This document shows, one piece after another, positions 47,081 through 55,920 of a stretch of 64,000 bases of DNA. Position numbers and translations under genes: made by a program. Where the stretch lies: assembly GCA_045640525.1 (NCBI GenBank), contig JAZUFE010000042.1, forward strand, positions 11,926 to 75,925, written 5' to 3'. This DNA is from JAILLW01 sp045640525 (GTDB lineage: Bacteria; Bacillota; Clostridia; Lachnospirales; Lachnospiraceae). Every line of letters begins with the position of its first letter. The stretch's first letter is position 1. Under the pieces are notes generated by a model, which saw only the letters and a program-made list of their open reading frames with translations, searched no databases and was not told where the DNA came from.

Positions 47081-48304
47081 TTAGATAAGCTTTTCGCCGT
47101 TCTCCATCTTCTTCATAGCTCTAACCTTGGTTGAAAGACCAAAGAGGTTGATAAATCCTTCAGCATCGTGATGGTCGTACAAATCACCGGTTGTGAATGA
47201 AGCGATGCTTGCATTATACAATGAATAAGGTGATGTTGTGCCGGCTTTGATGATATTTCCCTTGTAAAGTTTGAACTTAACTTCACCGGTAACATACTGC
47301 TGTGTGGATTCGATGAATGCCTGAACAGCCTCTCTTAAAGGTGTGAACCACTTTCCTTCATATACGATTTGAGCAAAGAGGTTACCCATATCAAGTTTGG
47401 TCTTGGTTGTTTCACGGTCAAGGATTAACTCTTCAAGCTGCTGATGTGCTTCATAAAGAATTGTTCCTCCGGGTGTTTCATATACGCCACGGCTCTTCAT
47501 ACCTACAACACGGTTCTCTACGATGTCAACGATACCGATTCCGTGCTTTCCGCCCAATTCGTTAAGTGTACGAATTATATCCGAAACTTTCATCTTCTTG
47601 CCGTTAACGGAAGTAGGAACACCTTTTTCAAAAGTCATTGTAACGTATTCACCTTCATCAGGTGCTTTCTCGGGAGTAACTCCAAGAACAAGAAGGTGAT
47701 CATAGTTAGGCTCGTTGCCGGGTTCTTCCAATTCAAGACCTTCGTGTGAAATGTGCCATAAGTTACGGTCACGAGAGTAGCTTGAATCAGCAGAGAACGG
47801 AAGATCGATTCCGTGCTGCTTGCAGTATTCGATTTCGGATTCACGAGAATCCAAAGTCCATTTATCATTTCTCCAAGCTGCGATGATTTTAAGATCGGGA
47901 GCAAAAGCCTTGATTCCCAATTCGAATCTGATTTGGTCGTTTCCCTTACCGGTTGCACCGTGGCAGATAGCTGAAGCACCTTCCTTACGTGCAATTTCAA
48001 CAAGCTTCTTGGCAATAAGAGGTCTTGCCATTGATGTACCGAGCAAATATTTATTCTCGTATACAGCGTGAGCCTGAACACAGGGAACAACGTAGTCGTC
48101 ACAGAATTCATCCGTTACATCCAAAATGTAAAGCTTTTCGGCACCGCAATATTTAGCTCTTTCTTCCAAACCGTCAAGTTCTTCTGCCTGGCCACAGTCG
48201 ATACATACACAGATTACTTCGTAATCGAAGTTCTCTTTTAACCAGGGAATAATTGCTGTTGTGTCAAGTCCGCCGGAATAGGCTAAAATAACTTTCTCTT
48301 TCAT
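47081..48304 (-). CDS. argG: Argininosuccinate synthase
   Basis: A 407-residue enzyme joining citrulline and aspartate with ATP to give argininosuccinate, the penultimate step of arginine synthesis. Seen: P-loop AYSGGLDTTAI, the GKGNDQIRFELG and SADSSYSRDRNLWHIS segments. ATG 48304 follows AAGGAG by 6 bases; an earlier in-frame ATG is less likely. It heads a leftward group (argG, DUF1294, LytTR, malic enzyme, acyltransferase) and is divergent from argC across ArgR-type sites. argH is not in the window. Confidence 0.97.
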   Translation of the reverse strand: MKEKVILAYSGGLDTTAIIPWLKENFDYEVICVCIDCGQAEELDGLEERAKYCGAEKLYILDVTDEFCDDYVVPCVQAHAVYENKYLLGTSMARPLIAKKLVEIARKEGASAICHGATGKGNDQIRFELGIKAFAPDLKIIAAWRNDKWTLDSRESEIEYCKQHGIDLPFSADSSYSRDRNLWHISHEGLELEEPGNEPNYDHLLVLGVTPEKAPDEGEYVTMTFEKGVPTSVNGKKMKVSDIIRTLNELGGKHGIGIVDIVENRVVGMKSRGVYETPGGTILYEAHQQLEELILDRETTKTKLDMGNLFAQIVYEGKWFTPLREAVQAFIESTQQYVTGEVKFKLYKGNIIKAGTTSPYSLYNASIASFTTGDLYDHHDAEGFINLFGLSTKVRAMKKMENGEKLI

Positions 48305-48356
48305 TTCTATCTCCTTTATCATTTCAAATAATTTCTATATTTATGCTGCATGAGTT

Positions 48357-48385
48357 ATCTTACAACAAAAATAGGAACAATGCAA
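48357..48385 (-). promoter_or_regulatory. Candidate argG promoter
   Basis: On the minus strand, TTGCAT (48385-48380), 17 bases, TAAGAT (48362-48357), about 50 bases before argG. ArgR-like sites lie immediately upstream. Confidence 0.55.
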
Positions 48386-48425
48386 TACCCAGTTTTGTAT
48401 AAAAATAAATAAAAATACCCTTCGA

Positions 48426-48461
48426 TTGCATAAAAATGAAAAATACTTGATTTTTATGCAA
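48426..48461. promoter_or_regulatory. ArgR-type operator between argG and argC
   Basis: TTGCATAAAAAT (48426-48437) and ATTTTTATGCAA (48450-48461) form a perfect 12-bp inverted repeat. Each arm resembles the ARG box core TGCATAAAAAT bound by ArgR/AhrC. Weaker relatives flank it: TTGTATAAAAATAAA near 48395 and GTTATGCAAAA near 48473. The placement between divergent arginine genes fits repression of both by arginine-loaded ArgR. The argR gene itself is not in the window. Confidence 0.75.
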
Positions 48462-48516
48462 TATAGATGTATAGTTATGCAAAACCAATTCAAATAATGT
48501 TTATACTATACCGTCA

Positions 48517-48545
48517 TTGAGTTTTAATATTGAAAATAGTAAAAT
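48517..48545 (+). promoter_or_regulatory. Candidate argC promoter
   Basis: TTGAGT (48517-48522), 17 bases, TAAAAT (48540-48545), 30 bases before the argC ATG. Confidence 0.6.
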
Positions 48546-48575
48546 ATAACGGATAGTGATATAGCGAGGAAATGT

Positions 48576-49523
48576 ATGAAAACAAAGATATTTATTGATG
48601 GTTCGGAAGGAACTACAGGGTTAAGAATATTCGAAAGGTTTGAAGGCAGAGATGATATCGAGCTTATGAAGATAGATCCCGAACTTCGTAAGGAACCTTC
48701 GGAGAGAAAGAAAATGATTAATGATTCTGACATTACGTTCTTATGTCTGCCCGATGCAGCGTCAAGAGAATCGGTTTCTTTAATAGAAAATCCGGATGTC
48801 AGAATATTGGATACATCAACGGCCCACAGAACGGACCCGGATTGGACATACGGTTTTCCGGAACTTAATAAAGGCCAGCGTGAAGCTATCAGACAATCCA
48901 AGAGAATTGCGGTTCCGGGATGTTATGCAACCGGATTCATTTCAATTGCACATCCTTTGGTAGCGACGGGAATGATATCCAAGGATTACCCGGTTTCGTC
49001 ATTCGCGTTATCCGGATATTCCGGAGCAGGTAAGAAGGCAATTGCCGTGTATGAAAGCGATGAAAAGCCTGTTGACTTCAACTCGCCAAGAGAATATGCG
49101 CTTTCACAGCAGCATAAACACTTAAAAGAAATGCAGGCTGTTTCCGGACTTGAAAAGACACCTATCTTTTGCCCGGTAGTTGATGATTACTATTCGGGAA
49201 TGTTCGTATCGCTTCCTTTTTATACAGATATGATGAACGGTAAGCCGTCCCCCGAAAAGGTACATGAAATGTTCGCCAAGTACTATGAGGGTGAAAAATT
49301 TATTCATGTAATGCCGTTTGGAGCGGAGGCTGAAAGCAACGGATTTATTGCAGCCAATGTAAGATCGGGCTGGGACGGACTTGAGTTGTTCGTAACGGGA
49401 AATGAGGACAGAGTTGTAGTTACAACACGATTTGATAATTTGGGAAAAGGTGCTTCGGGAGCTGCCGTACAGTGTATGAACATTTTGCTTGGCTGCGATG
49501 AAGCCAAAGGACTTAATTTATAG
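48576..49523 (+). CDS. argC: N-acetyl-gamma-glutamyl-phosphate reductase
   Basis: A 315-residue NADPH enzyme reducing N-acetylglutamyl phosphate to the semialdehyde. It belongs to the shorter type 2 form (about 310 residues rather than 345). N-terminal IDGSEGTTGLRIFERF binds NADP, PGCYATG holds the catalytic cysteine and HKHLKEMQ the conserved histidines. GAGGAAA precedes the ATG. It is first in argC-argJ-argB-argD. Confidence 0.95.
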   Translation: MKTKIFIDGSEGTTGLRIFERFEGRDDIELMKIDPELRKEPSERKKMINDSDITFLCLPDAASRESVSLIENPDVRILDTSTAHRTDPDWTYGFPELNKGQREAIRQSKRIAVPGCYATGFISIAHPLVATGMISKDYPVSSFALSGYSGAGKKAIAVYESDEKPVDFNSPREYALSQQHKHLKEMQAVSGLEKTPIFCPVVDDYYSGMFVSLPFYTDMMNGKPSPEKVHEMFAKYYEGEKFIHVMPFGAEAESNGFIAANVRSGWDGLELFVTGNEDRVVVTTRFDNLGKGASGAAVQCMNILLGCDEAKGLNL

Positions 49524-49540
49524 ACAGGATGGAGAAGAAA

Positions 49541-50764
49541 ATGAAAGTTGTTGAAGGTGGAATTGCCTCTCCCCTAGGTTTCGAGGCAGCAGGAATAGAA
49601 GCAGGAGTTAAGTATCAAAACAGGAAAGACATGGCAATTGTTTATTCCCAAAAGCCATGTGTGTGCGCAGGAACATTTACATCAAATCTGGTTAAGGCAG
49701 CTCCTGTTAAATGGGATATGAAAATAGTCAGTGAATCGAATTTTGCTCAGGCGGTTATAGTGAATACCGGAATCGCAAATGCCGGTACAGGTGCAGAGGG
49801 TATGGGATACTGCGAGCAAACAGCCAAGAAGGCCGCCGAACTTTTGAACATTCCCGTGGATGCCGTACTGATAGGCTCTACCGGAGTTATCGGAGCCCAG
49901 CTTCCGATGGACAGAATAACGGCCGGAGTTGAGAAACTGGTGCAGGCTAAAACACATTCTGACGAAGCCGGCACGGATGCTTCAAAGGCAATAATGACGA
50001 CAGATACCGTTAACAAGCAGCTTGCAGTTGAGCTTGAGATTGGCGGAGTTAAAGTTACAATCGGTGCGATGTCGAAAGGTTCAGGTATGATACATCCTAA
50101 TATGTGTACAATGCTCGGATACGTAACAACGGATGCCAATATTGGAAAAGAGGCATTGACCAAGATAGTCAAAGAGGACGTGGTTGATACCTATAATATG
50201 ATATCGGTTGACGGTGATACTTCCACCAATGATACGCTTTTGGTTATGGCTAACGGAATGGCGGGAAATCCCGAAATTAAAATCGGAACCAAAGAATACG
50301 AAGACTTCAAGGAAGCTATTCATTTCGTCAATGAAACTCAGGCCAAAAGACTTGCCGGAGACGGTGAAGGTGCACAGGCCCTTATAGAATGTAAGGTAAT
50401 AAATGCCGATACCAAAGAGAATGCAAGAGTACTTGCCAAATCGGTAATATGTTCTTCGCTTACGAAAGCGGCTGTTTACGGACATGATGCCAACTGGGGA
50501 AGAATCCTTTGCGCTTTGGGCTATTCGGGAGCCAAGTTTGATCCCGATAATATGGAATTGTATTACCAGGGGGCTTCCAATTCGATGCTTATTTATAAGG
50601 ATGGAATGGGAGTTGACTATTCCGAAGAAGCAGCAACCGAGATTTTGAAGGAATCTGAGGTAAGATTCCTTGTTGATATGAAAATGGGAGATAAGACGGC
50701 TACGGCATGGGGTTGTGATCTTACATATGATTATGTGAAGATTAATGCGGATTATCGTAGTTAG
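49541..50764 (+). CDS. argJ: Bifunctional ornithine acetyltransferase / N-acetylglutamate synthase
   Basis: A 407-residue Ntn-type enzyme that recycles the acetyl group from N-acetylornithine to glutamate. It is made as one chain and self-cleaves before the nucleophilic Thr, here within NMCTMLGYVTTDA. Downstream landmarks are VDGDTSTNDTLLVMANG and GHDANWGRILCALGYSG. ATG 49541 is chosen because GGAGAAG lies just upstream and the family begins with a MKVVEGG-like sequence; ATG 49529 is also in frame. A recycling ArgJ matches the absence of argA or argE nearby. Confidence 0.95.
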   Translation: MKVVEGGIASPLGFEAAGIEAGVKYQNRKDMAIVYSQKPCVCAGTFTSNLVKAAPVKWDMKIVSESNFAQAVIVNTGIANAGTGAEGMGYCEQTAKKAAELLNIPVDAVLIGSTGVIGAQLPMDRITAGVEKLVQAKTHSDEAGTDASKAIMTTDTVNKQLAVELEIGGVKVTIGAMSKGSGMIHPNMCTMLGYVTTDANIGKEALTKIVKEDVVDTYNMISVDGDTSTNDTLLVMANGMAGNPEIKIGTKEYEDFKEAIHFVNETQAKRLAGDGEGAQALIECKVINADTKENARVLAKSVICSSLTKAAVYGHDANWGRILCALGYSGAKFDPDNMELYYQGASNSMLIYKDGMGVDYSEEAATEILKESEVRFLVDMKMGDKTATAWGCDLTYDYVKINADYRS

Positions 50765-50809
50765 AGTACATGTTTGACAGACTAAAACGCACCCTGGGAG
50801 GAGTAATGT

Positions 50810-51706
50810 ATGGATAAAGATATGCAAAAATACCTGGATAAGGCAGAGGTTTTAATAGAGGCACTTCCTTATATTCAGAAATTCAATCGTAAAATAATTG
50901 TAGTTAAGTATGGCGGTTCGGCCATGAGCAATGAAGAACTTCAAAAGAATGTTATCGAGGACTGTGTTCTTCTTAAACTTGTAGGCTTCAAACCTATAAT
51001 AGTTCACGGCGGCGGTAAGGAAATCAGCAGCTGGGTTAAGAAAGTCGGCAAGGAATCACAGTTTATTAACGGATTGAGAGTCACGGATGCCGAAACTATG
51101 GAAATTGCCGAAATGGTCTTAAATAAAGTTAATAAAAGACTTGTGAATATGGTTAACGAACTTGGCGTTTCGGCTGTGGGATTAAGCGGCAAAGACGGTG
51201 GATTGCTGAATGTTGAGAAGAAGTATTCCGACGGTAAAGATATAGGATTCGTAGGAGACGTTAAGAACGTCAATCCTAAGATCCTTTATGACATGTTGGA
51301 GAAGGATTTCCTTCCGATAGTAGCTCCCATAGGATACGGTGATGACTTTGATACATACAATATCAATGCTGATGATGCGGCATGTGCCATAGCCAAGGCA
51401 GTCGGAGCTGATAAGCTTGTATTTTTGACTGATATCGAAGGTTTGTATAAAGATATCAATGATAAGGAAAGCTTTATTTCAAGAATAACGGCAAGTGATG
51501 CGGATTCACTTATCAGTGAAGGAATTATCGGGGGCGGTATGCTTCCCAAACTTAACAACTGTACTTCGGCAATTAAGAGCGGTGTTAATCGAGTGCATAT
51601 TCTTGACGGAAGAATTCCCCACTGTCTTTTACTTGAAATATTTACCAATGAAGGTGTTGGTACGGCCATTATAAAAGATGAAGAAAAGGATCAGATAGCA
51701 AAATGA
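50810..51706 (+). CDS. argB: Acetylglutamate kinase
   Basis: A 298-residue amino-acid kinase phosphorylating N-acetylglutamate. IIVVKYGGSAM, IVHGGGKEIS and NINADDAACAIAKAVGADKLVFLTD are characteristic. The N-terminal helix KAEVLIEALPYIQKF resembles that of arginine-sensitive, hexameric enzymes, so feedback inhibition is possible. GGGAGGAG precedes the ATG. It overlaps argD by 4 bases (ATGA). Confidence 0.96.
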   Translation: MDKDMQKYLDKAEVLIEALPYIQKFNRKIIVVKYGGSAMSNEELQKNVIEDCVLLKLVGFKPIIVHGGGKEISSWVKKVGKESQFINGLRVTDAETMEIAEMVLNKVNKRLVNMVNELGVSAVGLSGKDGGLLNVEKKYSDGKDIGFVGDVKNVNPKILYDMLEKDFLPIVAPIGYGDDFDTYNINADDAACAIAKAVGADKLVFLTDIEGLYKDINDKESFISRITASDADSLISEGIIGGGMLPKLNNCTSAIKSGVNRVHILDGRIPHCLLLEIFTNEGVGTAIIKDEEKDQIAK

Positions 51707-52890
51707 ATATGAAAGAATATATCGATGAAGCAGAAAGCGTGCTTCTTCACACATACAACAGGTATCAGATAGTTTTCGATAAAGGGGACGGAGTATATCT
51801 TTATGATTTGAACGGAAAGAAATACTTGGATTTTTGTGCGGGAATTGCTGTTTTTGCTTTGGGATACAATAATGAAGCGTATAACAATGCATTAAAGGGA
51901 CAGATTGACAAGATAATTCATACATCAAATTACTATTACAACGTTCCTGCCATTGAGGCTGCCAAAGGACTTTTGAAGGTATCGGGAATGGACAGGGTGT
52001 TCTTCACCAACTCCGGTGCCGAAGCAATAGAAGGAGCTATCAAAGCTGCAAGAAAATACGCATACAATAAGGACGGAAGAACCGACCATGAAATAATCGC
52101 TATGGAACATAGTTTTCACGGACGTACTTTCGGTGCACTTTCGGTAACGGGAAATCCCAAATACCGTGAAGCGTTTGAGCCTATGATAGGCAATGTTAAA
52201 TTCGCCGATATGAATGATATCGAATCGGTTAAGTCGAAGATTACGGATAAGACATGCGCGATCATTTTCGAAACAGTGCAGGGCGAAGGCGGAATCTATC
52301 CGGCAACGGAAGAGTTCATGAAAGAGATTCGCGCAATATGCGATGAAAAAGATATTTTGCTTATTTTGGATGAGATTCAATGCGGAATGGGCCGTACGGG
52401 ATATATGTATGCATGGCAGAAGTACGGCATTGCTCCCGATATTATGACTTCCGCCAAAGGACTTACATGCGGAGTTCCCGGAGGAGCTTTCATGCTTAAT
52501 AAGAAGGTGGCTTCCAATTCTTTGGTTGCGGGAGACCACGGTACAACCTACGGAGGCAATCCGCTTGCGGCCGTTGCAACCCAAACGGTTTTGGAACAGT
52601 ATGAGAAATTGAATATCCTTGACAATGTTAAAGAAGTTGGGCAATATCTATATGATTGCCTTGAAAATCTGACATCAAAGTGCGATAAGATTGTTGCACA
52701 CAGAGGCGTAGGTCTTATGCAGGGAATTGAGCTTAATGTGCCGTGCAAAGATATAATCAACGCATGCATCGAGGAAGGACTTATCCTTATTAATGCCGGA
52801 ACCAATATTATAAGATTTGTTCCGCCACTTGTTATTGGCAAGCAAGATGTTGATAACATGATGAAGATATTAACTAAGTGTATTATGTAA
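51703..52890 (+). CDS. argD: Acetylornithine aminotransferase
   Basis: A 395-residue class III PLP aminotransferase converting N-acetylglutamate semialdehyde to N-acetylornithine. Visible: FTNSGAEAIEGAIKAARKY, HSFHGRTFGALSVTG, LILDEIQCGMGRTG and the PLP lysine in TSAKGLTCGVPGGAF, then GTTYGGNPLAAV. It is translationally coupled to argB. Neither argF nor argH follows; a solute-binding protein gene is next. Confidence 0.95.
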   Translation: MNMKEYIDEAESVLLHTYNRYQIVFDKGDGVYLYDLNGKKYLDFCAGIAVFALGYNNEAYNNALKGQIDKIIHTSNYYYNVPAIEAAKGLLKVSGMDRVFFTNSGAEAIEGAIKAARKYAYNKDGRTDHEIIAMEHSFHGRTFGALSVTGNPKYREAFEPMIGNVKFADMNDIESVKSKITDKTCAIIFETVQGEGGIYPATEEFMKEIRAICDEKDILLILDEIQCGMGRTGYMYAWQKYGIAPDIMTSAKGLTCGVPGGAFMLNKKVASNSLVAGDHGTTYGGNPLAAVATQTVLEQYEKLNILDNVKEVGQYLYDCLENLTSKCDKIVAHRGVGLMQGIELNVPCKDIINACIEEGLILINAGTNIIRFVPPLVIGKQDVDNMMKILTKCIM

Positions 52891-52899
52891 TGGAGTTTT

Positions 52900-54459
52900 A
52901 TGAAGAAACGTTTATTTTCGGTATTGGTTGTTGTTGTGTTGCTCGCGGGAATTATTACAGCAGCATTGTTGAACATCCCGTTTAAAGACATATCGCCCGA
53001 AGAGGCCTCATCGTCTGTATCTTTGGACAGTGAAGCAGCTTATGATAAAGAGACAATATATCTTTGGTACAGTGATGATACATTAACCAATTATCTGACC
53101 AGCGCGGCAGTTGAATACAGTGAAAAAAATAAAGTCAGAGTTATGCCTCAATTGGAACCGTCGGCAGAGTTTTTTGAAACAATCAATAAGGCTGCCGTTG
53201 AGTCGAATGTGCCGGATTTATATATTACCAGCCATGATAATCTTGGCAAAGCATATATGGCAGGCTTAACGCAACCGATTTTGATGACTCCGGAGGAATT
53301 TGATCAAACATATATTTCCCAGGCCAAAAATTCCGTTACCTATAAGGACAGTCTTTTGGGCTATCCGTTAAGCTATGAAACCAGTGTACTTTTGTATAAC
53401 GAAACTTATTTGAAAGATATGGCGATTTCGGCCCTGACAGCTCAAAAGGATGAAGAAGCCGCAGCCGACAATGAAGGCGCGGATGATAATTCAAGCGCTG
53501 CAACTGAATCCAAGTATGAATTTACGGATGATGAGATTGCTCAAAAGATACAAGAACTGATTCCGGTTACCGTTAACGGAATTACGGATCTTGGTAATGG
53601 TTTCGATGCTCCCGAGGGTGTTGAATCTTTTATGACGTGGGATGTTACGGATATTTTCTATAATTATTTCTTCCTTGGAGATGCAATCAATATCGGAGGC
53701 GATTCGGGTTGGGACAGTTCGCAGATTGATATTTATAACGAGAATGCAATTAAATCGTTTTCGGCATACCAGGAACTTAATCAGTTCTTTTCAATAGATA
53801 CTTCCAACAGTCAGTATTCGCAGATAATAAGCGATTTTATGGAAGGAAAGATTGTTCTTACAATAGCAACATCCGATGCGATATCTACACTTGATAAAGC
53901 TATTGAGGACGGAACATTCAAATACGATTACGGTGTAGCCATGGTTCCCGATATTAATGAGGAACTTGATACGCGTTCAATGTCGGTTACCAACTGTGTG
54001 GTAATCAATCCGTTTTCGACCAAGCAGGAAGTTGCCAATGACTTTGCCAAATTCCTCACAACGGAGTATGCGGTTAATCTTTATCAAAAATCCGGCAAAG
54101 CCAGCCCTGCGGTATGCGTAAATTATGATGATGTTCCTGCATTCAATGTGTTTGCCATGGAATACGGATATTCATATCCGCTTCCGAAAATGATGGAGAC
54201 AAGTAATCTGTGGGTTATTCTTGAGGGAGCTTTCGCGGATATTTGGGATGGAGATGACCCTAATCAAAAACTGAAGGAAGTTGCCGAGCAGATTAATTTC
54301 CAATTAACAGGTGAACAGGAAGAACTTGAGTACATTGAGATTAAGGAAGAAACTGAGGACGTTGAGTACTATGACGAAGAAGAACTCATGAGACAGGCTC
54401 AGCAGGAAAATCAGGATACCCAGGCATCGCCGGCTCCTTCCGATAACGGAGCACAATAA
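52900..54459 (+). CDS. Extracellular solute-binding protein, membrane-anchored, no adjacent permease
   Basis: A 519-residue protein resembling family 1 (sugar-type) solute-binding proteins: IYLWYSDDTLTNYLTSAAVEY, SNVPDLYITSHDNLGKAYMAG, GKIVLTIATSDA and KASPAVCVNYDDVPAFN. The N-terminal hydrophobic segment lacks a lipobox cysteine, so it may remain as an anchor. An Asp/Glu/Ala-rich insert (about 185-208) and a long acidic tail (last 55 residues) are unusual. No ABC permease or ATPase is adjacent. It starts 9 bases after argD, so it is probably in the arginine operon. The ligand is unknown. Confidence 0.8.
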   Translation: MKKRLFSVLVVVVLLAGIITAALLNIPFKDISPEEASSSVSLDSEAAYDKETIYLWYSDDTLTNYLTSAAVEYSEKNKVRVMPQLEPSAEFFETINKAAVESNVPDLYITSHDNLGKAYMAGLTQPILMTPEEFDQTYISQAKNSVTYKDSLLGYPLSYETSVLLYNETYLKDMAISALTAQKDEEAAADNEGADDNSSAATESKYEFTDDEIAQKIQELIPVTVNGITDLGNGFDAPEGVESFMTWDVTDIFYNYFFLGDAINIGGDSGWDSSQIDIYNENAIKSFSAYQELNQFFSIDTSNSQYSQIISDFMEGKIVLTIATSDAISTLDKAIEDGTFKYDYGVAMVPDINEELDTRSMSVTNCVVINPFSTKQEVANDFAKFLTTEYAVNLYQKSGKASPAVCVNYDDVPAFNVFAMEYGYSYPLPKMMETSNLWVILEGAFADIWDGDDPNQKLKEVAEQINFQLTGEQEELEYIEIKEETEDVEYYDEEELMRQAQQENQDTQASPAPSDNGAQ

Positions 54460-54476
54460 GGTCAGCAGTCGCTATA

Positions 54477-54504
54477 CAATCCTTCGGATAGTCTGAAAGG
54501 ATTG
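54477..54504 (+). promoter_or_regulatory. Hairpin that can mask the comEA ribosome binding site
   Basis: CAATCCTT (54477-54484) pairs with AAGGATTG (54497-54504). The 3' arm includes the AAAGGA Shine-Dalgarno that lies 6 bases before the comEA ATG (54508). No T-run follows, so it looks like a translational control element rather than a terminator. Confidence 0.5.
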
Positions 54505-54507
54505 GCG

Positions 54508-55224
54508 ATGAACAATAGATTAAAAAGAACGGTTGCAACGACCTCTGTAATCTGCATATGCGGATTGACGGGGATTATATGTTTGTCAAACCGGGATGAA
54601 GAAATTTCAATTGTTAAGGAAGATGAAAGTGCGGTTTCCGCAGAACCGTACGATGCATCTTCGACCGAGGATTCAATAAACGCAGAATCCTCGAAAAATG
54701 AAGCGGGTGACAGCAGTGATTTACCCGAGAATCAAAATGAGCAATCGGATAACAGACCGACAGGAAAAATAGTGGTATATGTTTGCGGCGAGGTAAGAAA
54801 TCCGAGTGTTGTAGAACTTCCCGAAGGAAGCAGAGTCTATGAGGCAATTGCCGAGGCGGGAGGTATGACGCCGGAAGCCGACGATGATTATGTCAATTTG
54901 GCAGGAGAATTGACTGATGGAGTCAAATTGTATATTCCGTCAGAAGATGAAGTGCAGAGTCTTTCCGATAAGGATTCGGTGATGACGTTTGATACAAGTA
55001 TCTTAGAAGAATCCTCAGAATCTTCTAAGAATACGGAAGTTAACATTAATACGGCATCCAAGGAAGAATTGATGACGTTGCCCGGGGTCGGAGAGTCGAA
55101 GGCGGAAGCAATAATTAAGTACCGTGAACAAAACGGAGCTTTTGATATCATAGATGATATTATGTGTATTTCGGGAATCAAAGAAGGATTGTTCAATAAG
55201 ATTAAAGATAGAATCAGAGTTTAG
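54508..55224 (+). CDS. comEA: ComEA-like DNA-binding competence protein
   Basis: A 238-residue protein with one N-terminal membrane helix, an acidic Ser/Glu/Asp-rich linker (about 30-85), an SLBB domain (IVVYVCGEVRNPSVVELPEGSR on) and a C-terminal double helix-hairpin-helix (NINTASKEELMTLPGVGESKA). In the family it binds double-stranded DNA outside the membrane and passes it to ComEC. comEC is encoded 3.2 kb downstream, with a two-component system and a lipoprotein gene between. The AAAGGA site may be folded into a hairpin. Confidence 0.92.
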   Translation: MNNRLKRTVATTSVICICGLTGIICLSNRDEEISIVKEDESAVSAEPYDASSTEDSINAESSKNEAGDSSDLPENQNEQSDNRPTGKIVVYVCGEVRNPSVVELPEGSRVYEAIAEAGGMTPEADDDYVNLAGELTDGVKLYIPSEDEVQSLSDKDSVMTFDTSILEESSESSKNTEVNINTASKEELMTLPGVGESKAEAIIKYREQNGAFDIIDDIMCISGIKEGLFNKIKDRIRV

Positions 55225-55230
55225 GGATGT

Positions 55231-55920
55231 ATGTCAGCTAAATTATTATTGGTCGATGATGAGAAATTAATAATTAAAGGTCTGAAATTCAGCTTGGAGC
55301 AGGATGGCTTTGAAGTTGATGCGGCTTATGACGGTAAGGAAGCACTTGACATGATAAGGGATAATCAGTATGATTTGGTCCTTTTGGATGTGATGTTACC
55401 GAACCTGACCGGATTTGAAGTATGCAGCAAGGTCCGTGAGTTTTCGAATGTACCGATAATAATGGTAACGGCCAAGAGCGCTGATGAAGACAAAATCCAA
55501 GGCTTGGAATACGGAGCGGATGATTATATTACCAAACCGTTTAATATTCTTGAAGTAAAAGCACGAATCAGGGCAATTATACGTCGTGAAGATTCTCATC
55601 GCGGACGTGGCAGAGGAATCGAGGAAACAATAGAAGACGGTGATATCAGACTCATGAAGCAAAGTCGCCGAGTATATATTTGCAGTAAAGAGATTAATCT
55701 TACGGCCAAAGAATATGAACTTTTGGAACATTTGGTAATTAACAAAAATGAAGTATATTCAAGAGAAATGCTTCTGTCTACCGTTTGGGGAACGGATTAT
55801 CCGGGAGATGTCAGGACAGTTGATGTTCATATCAGAAGATTACGTGAAAAGATAGAAATCAATCCGTCGGATCCTAAATATGTCCATACCAAATGGGGAT
55901 TGGGTTATTATTATGCATAA
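55231..55920 (+). CDS. OmpR/PhoB-family response regulator
   Basis: A 229-residue regulator: receiver domain (VDDEK acidic pair, phosphoacceptor Asp in LVLLDVMLPNLTG, Lys in YITKPFN) and a C-terminal winged helix (NLTAKEYELLEHLVINKNEV, GDVRTVDVHIRRLREKIE). It starts 6 bases after comEA and overlaps the histidine kinase gene by 8 bases, so these two are cognate. Targets are unknown; the context suggests envelope or competence genes. Confidence 0.94.
   Translation: MSAKLLLVDDEKLIIKGLKFSLEQDGFEVDAAYDGKEALDMIRDNQYDLVLLDVMLPNLTGFEVCSKVREFSNVPIIMVTAKSADEDKIQGLEYGADDYITKPFNILEVKARIRAIIRREDSHRGRGRGIEETIEDGDIRLMKQSRRVYICSKEINLTAKEYELLEHLVINKNEVYSREMLLSTVWGTDYPGDVRTVDVHIRRLREKIEINPSDPKYVHTKWGLGYYYA

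Noticed and set aside
48305..48575. T-box or other riboswitch before the arginine genes
   Set aside because: No T-box sequence or riboswitch core was seen; ARG-box-like repeats explain the region better.
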